A program made the translations under genes and the position numbers. A stretch of DNA of 64,000 bases. It comes from Psilocybe azurescens. Lineage: Eukaryota; Basidiomycota; Agaricomycetes; Agaricales; Agrocybaceae. Numbering within the stretch: the stretch's first letter is position 1; each line of letters begins with the position of its first letter. Below, piece by piece: positions 23,397-34,215 of this stretch. The DNA is taken from assembly GCA_023853785.1 (NCBI GenBank), contig JAJIRX010000920.1, positions 124,001 to 188,000 on the forward strand, in the 5' to 3' direction. A model generated the notes under the pieces. The model saw nothing but the letters and a program-made list of their open reading frames with translations, searched no databases and had not been told where the DNA came from.

Positions 23397-23995
23397 CCAA
23401 GATAGTACGTATAACTTTCGATCGAATTATTCACCTGCTGCCGGGCATCCAAGTGGTCATTTGCTTAAAATTTCCCGTAGAACAGCTTCGTAAGCAGCAT
23501 GGCCTTGCCTTCGATAGCGTGAATCGGGAAATGCTTCATCAACTTCTCAATCTACCGCCTGACCTCACCTTGCAAGTATCTTTTCGAATTTGCCGAATTT
23601 GCGGCAACATATACGACTGAGTATGCTCGACGTCAGACGATATTAAACAGATCAGGTTTGGAGATCCTGCTAGATATAAGTCTGATAAACTGCGATGAGG
23701 TATACGCTCCTTCTCTATCATTTACCGAAGATATTCACTTCATATAGTCTCACTGTTTCTTCCCATTGACGAAAATCAAGTTAAATACGTGTCCTGTGCG
23801 ATTGCCTTCACTTGTGTGTAATATGATCTCGTTTTCCGGTATTCTGATCAACGGGCGTTGGCCACGAAGAGACAGGAAGGAAATGTTCATAATGCCTCTG
23901 ATGACCCCAGCGAAAAGAACTTACGAAACTCGAAATCAATTGAGCTAAAATCTGAAGAGCTGGCACTGCATAAATGACATGGGTTCAGATGAGGT
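23397..23995. other. Upstream duplicated flank of NACHT N1
   Basis: No intact gene. The part from about 23,810 matches sequence found upstream of N2 (36,230-36,430), N3 (50,600-50,800, inverted) and N4 (57,110-57,310), so it belongs to the segmental duplication carrying the NACHT genes. Confidence 0.6.
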
Positions 23996-24173
23996 TTACT
24001 TGCGGAGCTCGATGCCATGAATCGTCCGACAAATATCGGTATACTTGCACTTGCAAGGCGGTGCTAGCTAAATTTAGACGCCGATGTAACGGCGTCCTAT
24101 CAATCTTTGCCCTTTCCCAGCTTTCTTAGCAACAACGGTTGCTGCTCCTTGTCGAGCCTTGCGATCTTGTACA
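23996..24173 (+). promoter_or_regulatory. Conserved promoter/leader block of NACHT N1 with palindrome
   Basis: About 175 bp before the N1 ATG is strongly conserved before all four NACHT genes. It contains the dyad GACGCCG-ATGTAA-CGGCGTC at 24077-24096. No clear TATA box. In N3 and N4 the dyad changes to CACC/GGTG with both arms altered. Confidence 0.65.
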
Positions 24174-25626
24174 ATGTCACACTACTTCCCGGGATCGAGC
24201 AATTTCACCATCGAGGGCGGCACATTCAACACCGTGACTCACCAATATCAAAGTCCTAAAGGTAGGGTATTCGTTCCAGCGGAGATACACGATGTTGATG
24301 AGCATCAACGATAGGCGTATTGGAATCCCTGCGGAAATATGTTGCCCATGGAGCATTTCACGACTCGGGCGAGCGCTTCGATCCGCCAAAATGCCATCCC
24401 AACACACGAATTGCGATTATCAAGAGGATCACGGACTGGATCAGTGGACTCAACGAGGATACCCGAGACGCTCTCATCATGTGGCTCCACGGAGCAGCTG
24501 GTGCAGGAAAATCTGCTATTGCTCAGACTATAGCGGAGATTTTACATGGCCAACACTTCTTCCTCGCCACTTTCTTCTTCTCAAGAAACGACCCACAACG
24601 AGGAGCGGCCAAGTGGCTCGTCACAACCCTGGTATATCAGCTGGCGACAAAGCTTCCTCAGGTGTTCCGAGAACGAGTCGCTCTTACATTGGAGCAAGAC
24701 CCCCTGATTGTCACGAAATCTCTTGAGACACAGTTCATGGCCCTCGTTCGAGAGCCTCTCCTTGAACTTCTTCATTCCGGATTTTCAACCAACAATCATA
24801 TCTTCGTTATTATTGATGGACTTGACGAATGCGACGATCCAAAAGTTCAAGCGAGAATTATCGATCTCTCCTTCAGTCTTCTGGATAGTCGAGACTTACC
24901 TCTGAAGATCCTCATAACCAGTCGCCCAGAGATCGATATCTCCTCATCTTTCGATACAAAACCATTTTCTATGTTGGCAAGAATCGCATTGGATCACAAT
25001 TATCAGTCTGATTGTGATATTCGACAATTCCTCACAGATAAATTTAACGAGATCAAAACTCAGCATCCCCTTCGCTCTCACATCTCGATTGGCTGGCCCG
25101 CTGTAGATTCACTCCATACACTCGTACAAAAGTCATCTGGGCAGTTTATTTACGCATCGACTGTGATGAAGTATGTCGCATCCGCGCGTCATCGACCAAC
25201 GCATCGCCTTGAGGTTATTCTTGGTATACAATTGCCAAAGGCGGGTGATAATCCGTTCGCAGAGCTGGATGCGCTGTACCGGCACATCCTGATGGGAGTT
25301 GAAGATGTGGATCTAATATTGCAGATCATTGGCTTCGTCGTTCTTCACCCTCCGTATTATGAAAATTCAGTGACATTTATAGAAGCCTTCTTTTCGCTTG
25401 CTCCTGGGGATGTTCAACTTCTAATGCAGGACCTCGGCTCCCTCGTTTCAGTTCAAACCCATCCTTATATATTTGATGATACGGAGGTGGTGTTAAACGT
25501 TCGCCTATTACATGCATCATTGAAAGATTATCTACTCGACCAGTCACGATCCAAAGATTTTTTCCTTGACCGTGTCAAAATACACACGCAGTTTGCCGAC
25601 TTGTGCCTTGCTTATATGACGGAGCT

Positions 25627-25631
25627 TCCTT
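25627..25631. repeat. Left target-site duplication TCCTT
   Basis: TCCTT precedes the 5' LTR and is repeated at 31692-31696 after the 3' LTR; 5 bp is the usual Ty3/gypsy length. Confidence 0.9.
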
Positions 25632-25783
25632 TGTTATGATCACGTACCGTAGCTAGCACATGCCTTTCCATTTCTTTCCTTATTGCCTTGTAGCGTAGAC
25701 CATTCCTCCTTCGTCGAAACAACGCGCATACTTTTACTTATCGAATATTGTCTTCGCTATTTCAAGAAACCTTGACCGTAACA
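25632..25783 (+). repeat. 5' LTR (152 bp)
   Basis: TGTTATGATCACG...TGACCGTAACA. Contains GTCGAAACAA at 25713-25722, complementary to the sequence just after the LTR. Confidence 0.93.
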
Positions 25784-25785
25784 GT

Positions 25786-25795
25786 TTGTTTCGAC
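25786..25795 (+). promoter_or_regulatory. Putative self-priming primer-binding site
   Basis: TTGTTTCGAC two bases after the 5' LTR is the exact complement of LTR bases 25713-25722. No 3'-tRNA complement such as TGG... is seen. The arrangement matches Tf1/sushi-type elements, which prime reverse transcription with the 5' end of their own RNA. Confidence 0.5.
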
Positions 25796-25887
25796 CACAA
25801 AACCATAATCCACTTTTTATTCTATTTTCGTCTTTCAAATCTCGTACTTCTCCGGTCGTTCGCGGCCCGGTTATCGCCACATCATCG

Positions 25888-27051
25888 ATGTCTCACAATC
25901 CCGCCTTCACTAATTCCTTCGAAATCCTTCCCGAGTTCTCTGCTAGTACTGCTGAACATCAACAGCAGGCTGGCCAGGCACCTTATGTCGATAACCCTGG
26001 CCCATCTGGCAACCCAGGACCTGAGGATGAACGTAGTTTTCTTTGGAAAGCTATTTTCGGACTAGGTCAAAATTTGGACACATTCGCCAACCGTCAAAGT
26101 CAAGAGGCTATGGAAAGCCATAATGCTTTTCAAGCCATAGCTCAGCAACTACAGCAGCTATCTTTGAACCATGCCCAACCAACACCTGCTGTTCCGTCCA
26201 CTGGTTCTTCCACAATTCCTCGTGTGAGAGAACCTCGCAAGTTTGATGGTCGAGCTCAGAGTGTTGATCCCTTCGTGCGTGAAATTAATAATTCTCTTGT
26301 TTTACAACGTCGTGCCTTTACTTCCGATCGTGATAAAAGCCTGTATTTTGGGTTTTATCTTGAGGATGGATCCCCGAGTGCATGGTACACTTCGGTTGAG
26401 AAGTATTATCCTGAGCTTCTTGATAATTTCGAGGCTTTTCTGAATGCTTTTAAGAAGCATTTTGAGGACAGTGACCGCTACGCAACAGCTCTTGCAAAGC
26501 TGCGAAAGCTGAAGCAAGACGGTTCAGCTGCCACTTATGCCTCACATTTTCGTGAACTCGTTTGGGAGTTAGATCTGACGGATCAAACTACCATCCAAAT
26601 GTTCTACGACGGTCTCAAGGACACGGTCAAGGACGCTATCATGATTACTACAGTTAATGATGCTCCGACTGCTTTTGACGATTATGTCAAAATGGTCATT
26701 TCTATTGACAATAAACTTCACCGTCGTCTTCTCGAACGACGTGGAGGTCCTGTTAAATCAATTTTTGATAAATCTCCTTCCTCCGTTTCTCGTCCCAATC
26801 TTCCTTCTTCCACTATTTCTAGCCATCCTGTTGCGTCGTCCTCAACCAACAGTGATGTTGTGCCTATGGAGATCGATGCGATGAAGCGTGGGCCTATTAC
26901 TGAGGCTGAACGCAAGCGTCGCACAGAACTCCACCTTTGTTATTATTGCGGAAAGGGCGATCATGCAGTTCAGAACTGTCCAAACATGTCTGAGTACGCA
27001 AAGAAGAATTTTAAAGGCAAAGGTAAGGCTACTCCTTCGGGAAAAGCCTAA
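25888..27051 (+). CDS. gag: Gag polyprotein of the Ty3/gypsy element
   Basis: Capsid-like protein with a retrotransposon gag region (FDGRAQSVDPFVREI, AWYTSVEKYYP, FLNAFKKHFED) and one CCHC zinc knuckle (CYYCGKGDHAVQNC) near the C-terminus. I chose Met at 25888 (MSHNPAF); the frame opens upstream at 25786, at the primer-binding site. The frame ends at 27051, six bases after GGGAAAA (27039-27045). pol continues in the -1 frame from that point. Confidence 0.88.
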   Translation: MSHNPAFTNSFEILPEFSASTAEHQQQAGQAPYVDNPGPSGNPGPEDERSFLWKAIFGLGQNLDTFANRQSQEAMESHNAFQAIAQQLQQLSLNHAQPTPAVPSTGSSTIPRVREPRKFDGRAQSVDPFVREINNSLVLQRRAFTSDRDKSLYFGFYLEDGSPSAWYTSVEKYYPELLDNFEAFLNAFKKHFEDSDRYATALAKLRKLKQDGSAATYASHFRELVWELDLTDQTTIQMFYDGLKDTVKDAIMITTVNDAPTAFDDYVKMVISIDNKLHRRLLERRGGPVKSIFDKSPSSVSRPNLPSSTISSHPVASSSTNSDVVPMEIDAMKRGPITEAERKRRTELHLCYYCGKGDHAVQNCPNMSEYAKKNFKGKGKATPSGKA

Positions 27052-30000
27052 CCGGTAGCTCATTTCCAGTCCCTGGGCTACCGGACAAAGATGTTGGGAC
27101 TCATCCTATTTCCGATTCGGAGCCCATCCATGCCCGGCTCAATAACGGGTCTTGGACGTCTTATTCTCGTTATCCGTCTCCTCGCTACGTTTTTACTTCT
27201 TCTCATTTTTCTGATAAACCCGAACATTTTTTCATAAATGTAACTCTTCAATTTCCGAACCGTAAACCGGTTCATATGTACGCTTTAATTGATTCTGGTG
27301 CTACTGCATCCTGTATTTCGGACATCTTTAGTGCAAGGCATTCATTGCCACGTCGCACAAAAGATATACCTGTGCCTATTCTTGCTGTGGACGATCGTCC
27401 TATTGCTTCTGGTCTTGTTACACAAGACATTATTTCTGAATTGAATGTTGATCGACACTCCGAGCGAATTGCTCTCAGTGTCGTTTCTGTATCTTTCCCT
27501 TTGATTCTTGGTCTTGATTGGCTTCGTCGTCACAATCCCCACGTGGATTGGACAAACCCAGATTTGACACTCTCATGTTGTAATTTAACTCCCTCGAATC
27601 CCGTTACTGTTTCTATGAGAGGCTTCGGTCTCGAACACCTTTCTCGTCCTCGGAATACTCTGCATGGGTGTTCAATTACCACTACCGGATTAGGCTTCGG
27701 TCTACATCGCGGTTCCTTGTTTACGTCTCGAACTACTAATGTTTTGCAATCCTCTAGCAAACCTGAACCGGTTCTGAATACCTCAGCTTCACCCACGCCC
27801 TCGTATCTCAGTTTTTTAACTAAATGGACTGGCTACGGTCGCTCCTCCCTCGATAATGCATTACCTCGTCAAAAACCTAATATAACCACTGTCAACTCCC
27901 GCCGTTTTAAGAAGTGTGCGAAAAATGCTCCATTTTTGCTACTTCGTTACCACCCTGTTGGTTCTCCTGCTTATGTCGCTGCAACATCATCTGAGCCTTC
28001 GCTCCTCGACGATATCATGGACCCTCCAACTAAACCATCTTCTGCCGAATTCACTCATTTTGTTCCCGCGAAATATATGCCGTGGGCAAATTCAGTTTTT
28101 CTCCCACTGAAGTCAACAATCTCCCACCTCATCGACCCTATGACTGTGCAATTGAAATTGAGGAGGGAAAAGAACCTCCGTTTGGGCCTATGTATCGTCT
28201 TACGCAGGATGAACAGAAAGCCTTAGCAGAGTATGTTGATGAACAGGTCAAGAAAGGCTTCATTCGACGCTCGACATCACCAGCTGCATCTCCAATATTA
28301 TTTGTCAAGAAGAAGAATGGAGATCTACGCCTATGTGTTGATTATCGAGGCCTCAACACCATTACGAAGAAAAACAGGTATCCTCTCCCACATATTGATG
28401 ATTTACTTGATCGTACCCAGGGTTGTAAGCTTTTCACGGTCATTGACCTAAAAATGCTTTCAACCTCATTCGCATTCGCGAAGGCGATGAGTGGAAGACC
28501 GCATTTCGCACTTCCCTCGGTCTTTACGAATATCTTGTCATGCCCTTTGGTTTGACTAATGCACCTTCGGTTTTTCAAGCTTTTATTCAGGACACGTTAC
28601 GCGACTTTATTGGTTTATTCTGTGTCGTCTATTTAGACGATATTCTCATTTTTCACGCACCCAGGAAGAGCATGATGAACATGTCAAGCTCGTACTCAAT
28701 CGCCTCTGCGACTCGCATCTGTTCGCTAACGCGAAGAAGTGTGAGTTTGACAAGACTGAGGTCGAGTACCTGGGCTATATTATTGGTGCTGACGGCATCA
28801 AAATGAACCCCAAGAAGCTTGCGACCATAGCTGATTGGCCGGTTCCACATTCTATTCATGATATTCAATCTTTTTGGGTTTAACTAACTTTTACAGGCGT
28901 TTTGTTGATCATTACGCCGATATCACCCTTCCATTGACCAGACTAACTCGAAAGAATGTTTCTTTCAATTTTACAGACATTGAACGCCAGGCTTTCGAGA
29001 AGCTGAAGCGCATTTTCACGTCTTATCCAGTTCTTCGTCATTTTGATCCCTCAAAGCCAGCAACGTTGTGCACAGATGCGTCAGACTTTGCTTTATCTGG
29101 TGTTTTACAACAACCAGATGACGACGGTCATCTTCATCCTGTCGCATTTCATTCACGAAAATTCAGCCCAGCCGAAATCAATTATGAAGTTCACAATAAA
29201 GAGCTCCTTGCTATCGTAGACTCATTTCGGGACATGCGACCTTGGCTTATGGGCACAGCACAGCCTATTACGGCACACTGTGATCATCGAAATCTTGAGT
29301 ATTTCATGTTTTCTCACCTTCTTAATCATCGTCAAGCACGATGGTCTATGTTTCTTTCTGATTTTGATTTCCGCCTTGATTGGCTTCCTGGTACGCAGAA
29401 TGTTGCTGATGCTCCTTCACGGCACCCCGACTTTGTTCCTAAAAAGGGGGATGATGTTCTGTTGTACCAGCATCAAGCACTACTTACCCCAATTCACACT
29501 GAACGCATTCTTCCTCATGATACAACAGATTTTACAGCCTCTATTAACTCAATTTCATTGCAACCTTCTAACGCCAGCCTTACAACACTCAACATCGACA
29601 ATTCAGAACTTTTGGAACGCTTCAAGATCGCGTTTCGTGAAGATGTGGAGTGGCGCGAAGCTGTTCTTCGAGGCGATCAAGACTTTGTCGTTCAAGACAA
29701 TATGGTCTTTTACAAAGGCCGTGTTTACGTACCAAAGTCGCTACGTCAAGAGATCGTTTATCAGCGTCACGACTGCGTTCTTGGTGGTCACCCAGGACGT
29801 GCACTCACCATGAACAAGGTTATGCGTGATTATTCCTGGCCCGGTGTCAACACTTATATTCGTCGTTACGTGGCTGCTTGTGATACATGTGGTCGCATCA
29901 AGGCTCCTCGACACAAGCCATATGGTATTTTACAGCCTCTCGACATTCCCAATCGACCTTGGAAATCGATATCGATGGACTTTATCGTGAAATTACCAAA

Positions 30001-31425
30001 ATCCCACTCGTACGATTCTATTTTTGTCATTTGTGATCGTTTAACTCGAGCTGCACATTTTATTCCGTGCGTCGAGGCCACTTCTGCGCCAGATTTGGCG
30101 TGGATTTTCATTGACCGTATATTTCGTTACCATGGTCTGCCTGACTCTATAGTCTCAGACCGTGGTCCCCAGTTTATTTCACGTTTTTGGAAGAATTGAT
30201 GACAAGGCTGGATGTCAACGTTCGAACATCAACAGCCTTTCATCCTCGCACTGATGGTTTGACTGAGCGTACAAACCAAACGCTCGAGACTTACCTTCGT
30301 GCTTATTGCTCTTACCAGCAAGACGACTGGGTCGATTACTTACCTTTGGCAGAATTTGTATTCAACAACTCCGAAAACTCGTCAACTAAACAAACACCAT
30401 TCTTTGCGAACTACGCCTACCATCCCACTTTTGAACCCAAACTCTCAGAAGATTCTTCTGTACCTGCCGCTGACAATCTTGCGAACCGTCTGAACCAGAT
30501 TCATCAAGAACTTCGGGCTGAACTTCAATTTTCTCAAGAAAAACAATCTAAATATTTCAATCAACACGTACTTCCTTCTCCTTCATACCAACCCGACCAA
30601 CTCGTCTGGCTCCTTCGTCGTAACATTCGCACTACTCGTCCCTCCCTAAAACTCGACCATCGACGCCTCGGACCTTACCCAATTATCCGAGAAATCGGAA
30701 AGCAGAGTTATCTTCTTAAACTGCCCTCATATCTTTCACGTTTACACCCTGTATTTCACACCTCCTTGCTCGAACCCTACTCCGATCCCTCCGAATTTCA
30801 TCCACACGCTGATCCTGAACCATTCAATCTCGCCGACCCCGCCCTATCCATCTCACACATCCTCGACTGCCGTAAAATTGGCCATCGTTACGAGTACCTT
30901 GTACGATGGCGTGATCAACTCGACTCCGAAAATTCATGGATTCCATTATCCGACATTCCTTCCACTTTCAATGAACTCATCGACAAATATCATCGTCGCC
31001 ACCCTCGTTCACCTTGTCCTCACCCTATCACACTTCAACAATCGTTTAACAGCCCCGAAACCATTATACATACTGACAATGTTTTATTGAATTCACAGAT
31101 GGCCGAAGAAGACCCCGCTGCCTCTTCCTCCGCTGCTGCTGCCCATGCCGAAGAAGACCCTGCCCATTCGTCGTCCGCTGCTGCTGTTCCTGCCGAAGAA
31201 GGCCTCGCTCCCTTTCCGGACAAAATTTTTACACCCTCACGGTCATTGTCTGATATACGGTCACTTGTAGTTAATGACTTACTGCCTGATATTCACCATC
31301 CACTTCGTCCTATTTCACCTCCTCCCTTTCACCAAAACCTTCGTTCTAATTATGTACCACCTCCTACTACTACCCTTCGTTCTGGCCGCGTTGCCAAACC
31401 GCCAACTCGTTACACTCCCGCATAA
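27046..31425 (+). CDS. pol: Pol polyprotein: protease, RT, RNase H, integrase, chromodomain
   Basis: Aspartic protease ([20 protein letters not shown]); reverse transcriptase ([21 protein letters not shown], catalytic YLDDILIF); RNase H ([14 protein letters not shown]); integrase with HHCC-type zinc binding ([17 protein letters not shown]) and a DDE core ([18 protein letters not shown]); a GPYPII motif; a chromodomain ([18 protein letters not shown]); and an Ala/Pro-rich tail. One-base breaks occur at 28088-28090, 28450-28454, 28649-28653, 28871-28875 and 30196-30197, all homopolymers one base shorter than the frame needs. Probably expressed with Gag by -1 frameshifting or as a fusion. Confidence 0.88.
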
Positions 31426-31438
31426 AAAGGGGGGATGA

Positions 31439-31691
31439 TGTTATGATCACGTACCGTAGCTAGCACGTGCCTTTCCATTTCTTTCCTTATTGCCTTGTAG
31501 CGTAGACCATTCCTCCTTCGTCGAAACAACGCGCATACTTTTACTTATCGAATATCGTCTCTAGCACGTGCCTTTCCATTTCTTTCCTTATTGCCTTGTA
31601 GCGTAGACCATTCCTCCTTCGTCGAAACAACGCGCATACTTTTACTTATCGAATATCGTCTTCGCTATTTCAAGAAACCTTGACCGTAACA
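31439..31691 (+). repeat. 3' LTR (253 bp) with internal 101-bp tandem duplication
   Basis: Same ends as the 5' LTR; preceded by a polypurine tract AAAAAGGGGGGATGA at 31424-31438. Bases 31460-31560 are repeated at 31561-31661, which accounts for the 101-bp length difference from the 5' LTR. Confidence 0.93.
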
Positions 31692-33323
31692 TCCTTCATT
31701 GCAATCCAGTTCGCCTCTCCAACCATTTACCGGTATGTACCCCTATGGTCTGATATATTCGAACTTCTACGTTCTAACTGCATGATAAATAGCCCCACAC
31801 AGATCCTGGCCTATCTTGACGTATTTCTTCCATCACTCCCGTCTTGCTAAACCAAATCCAGAGCTCCTGCAAAATATTCTCTGTCTAACTCTCAGTCGCT
31901 GCCATACTATCCTCGGAGTAAGAGGGCATTCTGCTACAGAATTTTATGTGGTATATTTCAGCTACCTCGATTCCCTCAGCGCTGTATGTGTGTTTTTTTT
32001 GCAAAAAATGAGATCTGACCACCTCGCCAGATTTGGACTGATTCAGTGATTTCTCAATTCTATGCCGATCAGATAGTCGCACTTGAGCAATTCATCAAAG
32101 CTCAGCTTGGTCCATATCCTCAACACTCTCACATCTGCTTCCTTCTAGCCTCAATTATGAGTGGAAGACAACCGACTCATTGGTGTTTGGATCTCCCTTC
32201 CCCGGGACAGATATTGAGAAATCCAAGGCATATAGCACAGTTAGGAGAAAGTCTTAATTACATAACGTCCAGGCATCCTGTTCTTCGTCAACAACTTCAT
32301 AACACTCTACAAGATTGGATTACTTCGAGCCAGCAACCGGCCGACACCCCAGTGTTTACACCAGTGCTGCATTATTTGCTCTGCGTTATATATCAACATG
32401 GAAATTCCCATATGCTGGCGACATAACTAGATTCGGCCGAACTTGTCATTATCATCGGACTCGGATGAATAGTCCCGCGCAATCACTTTGGTACCGACGG
32501 TCCGTCGACACTGGATATAAAATGTATTGCACCAATAATCGGTTTCACAGTTTGGTCGAAGACGCTGGAAAGGGAGCTTTCGTGGACACAGAATTTCTTC
32601 CCATGCGATGGTTTTTATTCAATATCCTCAACGCTTCGGATGCTTATTCATGGGCCATTTACATGCTTCCACAGTTCCTTGACAAATCAGGTTACTCAGA
32701 AGAGTTGATTGCCTATGCAAGCCAAGCCAGAATCGTGCGCAATAATGGCTACCTCGATTTCTTAAACTCATTGAAGAACAAACAGAGATCTGCCCGGGCA
32801 GCGGTTAAAGCATATCTTAGGAGAGTACAGGATGTACGCAGTTGATCACATAGCAGCACAAGAATACTCGAATGTGTAGCAGAGTTACACAGTATGTACT
32901 GGTGTACAACCTCGGTGCCATAGATTCTACGGAGGTTGGGAACAAAGTAGGAAAGCCTTGGTCGCCTCCTCCAACAGTGGGGTCCGATGAAATCTAACAT
33001 GATATTGTGGACATTTGCACAGCTCTAATGTCTATAGAGTCAAACGTCTGTGGGAATGTATACTATATTAGAGTAAGATAAAGATTACAGGTTAGCAGAG
33101 GTGCTCAAGATCGGTTGATCTGCTGGTAAATGCCACCGACAGGGATGGTTTATCAGTAGAAATTATCCTTAACCTTGGTTTTGCGAATTTCTCCGATCGA
33201 TGAACCTCTGAACGTTTGACACAAGAGCTGTGGGGTGCGCTGAACTAAGCCCATCATAGAGCATGCCAGGCACTGGCATAACGAAGCGTTCTACTCCCAC
33301 CTCGGGGAGTGCTGACGTAGTAG

Positions 33324-33894
33324 GGCAGAGATGGAGACCAATACATAGAAAGCGAGAAGGTGAGGCGGGGGTCAAGAGAAAGCAGACGGTCAAGCGAAGG
33401 GCGAAGGAGGACGGCGGTGATGGATGTGTTCCCAGAGGTGCAGGTCCGATGGTCGGTGGATGGTGCACATGATGACGCAGACAATGAAGGGAGGTACCGT
33501 AAGCGGCAGAAGGAGCAGGATAGTGTGAACATCAAGCGTTTCTCGTACCCGTTTCGGCAGAGATGGAGACCAATACATAGAAAGCGAGAAGGTGAGGCGG
33601 GGGTCAAGAGAAAGCAGACGGTCAAGCGAAGGGCGAAGGAGGACGGCGGTGATGGATGTGTTCCCAGAGGTGCAGGTCCGATGGTCGGTGGATGGTGCAC
33701 ATGATGACGCAGACAATGAAGGGAGGTACCGTAAGCGGCAGAAGGAGCAGGATAGTGTGAACATCAAGCGTTTCTCGTACCCGTTTCTGACCATCGAGGA
33801 GGCGGCAGCGGATGGACATGGAAGGCCGGATGATTGGGATGATGTCATAGCGGAGGATAAGAGCGGGAGTGCTGAGAAGGATGTGGACTCCTAA
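33324..33894 (+). pseudogene. L1: C-terminal fragment of low-complexity gene family, with 232-bp tandem duplication
   Basis: Bases 33324-33555 are repeated apparently without change at 33556-33787. The frame encodes RESRRSSEGRRRT, FPEVQVRWSVDG, GRYRKRQKEQDSVNIKRF, then TIEEAAADGHGRPDDWDDV, matching the C-terminal parts of L3 (55.6-55.96 kb) and L4 (63.8-64 kb). No N-terminal part is nearby. The family seems to be a large Ser/Lys-rich basidiomycete protein of unknown role; I know no enzymatic domain in it. Confidence 0.6.
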
Positions 33895-34215
33895 GCCGCA
33901 ATAGCGTGAATAGCCCGATGAAGGATGACGATACTATGATCAGTGTACGTTCTTTTGTCTTTGCTTTCTTCTTCTCTTATTTATTATGTTGAAAATTTTT
34001 CTCTTATAAATGTTGGGCGGCGGACATGTTCGGCGTCGTTCAGTCGGCTCTATCATCGAAGCTTCTCCGTGTGTTCGTGTCGAGAAACGCAAGCACTCCG
34101 CGGTCCAAGGTCAAGGACTACGCGTGTACAAAGGCGGTTTAGAGCAGTACGAGTCGCCCAACAAACCCCAGATCATCAAGAAGCCTTGTATTGCATCGAC
34201 ATCGTCGCTCCAGTT

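Larger units (their letters stand above)
25632..31691 (+). mobile_element. Ty3/gypsy chromodomain LTR retrotransposon (complete, 6,060 bp)
   Basis: LTRs begin TGTTA and end TAACA. A 5-bp target duplication flanks the element, with gag, protease, reverse transcriptase, RNase H, integrase and a C-terminal chromodomain in Ty3/gypsy order. The two LTRs differ at about two positions over 152 bp, apart from a 101-bp tandem duplication in the 3' LTR, so insertion was recent. It lies in the sense direction within exon 2 of N1. pol has five one-base frame breaks, each a shortened homopolymer, which suggests assembly errors rather than decay. Confidence 0.93.
24174..32845 (+). pseudogene. N1: NACHT-domain NTPase (NLR-like), split by a Ty3/gypsy element
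   Basis: Exon 1 24174-24261 encodes a short head with SSNFTIEGGTFNTV, an N-terminal motif common in mushroom NACHT proteins. Exon 2 starts at 24315 with the NACHT module: Walker A GAAGAGKS, Walker B VIIDGLDECDD, sensor LITSRPEI, then an ALYRHIL helical region. At 25631 it is broken by the retrotransposon and resumes at 31692. Without the element and one TCCTT copy, exon 2 is 1,353 nt, exactly as in N3. Exons 31793-31983 and 32031-32845 encode the conserved C-terminal region. A lost C (C4 at 32347-32350; C5 in N2) shifts the last exon. As it stands, translation stops just inside the LTR (..ELPLL), leaving NACHT without its C-terminus. Confidence 0.85.

Noticed and set aside
33254..33848. Minus-strand frames of 148-152 codons rich in Ser/Pro/His
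   Set aside because: Antisense of the tandemly duplicated L1 fragment; the repeated peptide arises from the 232-bp duplication.
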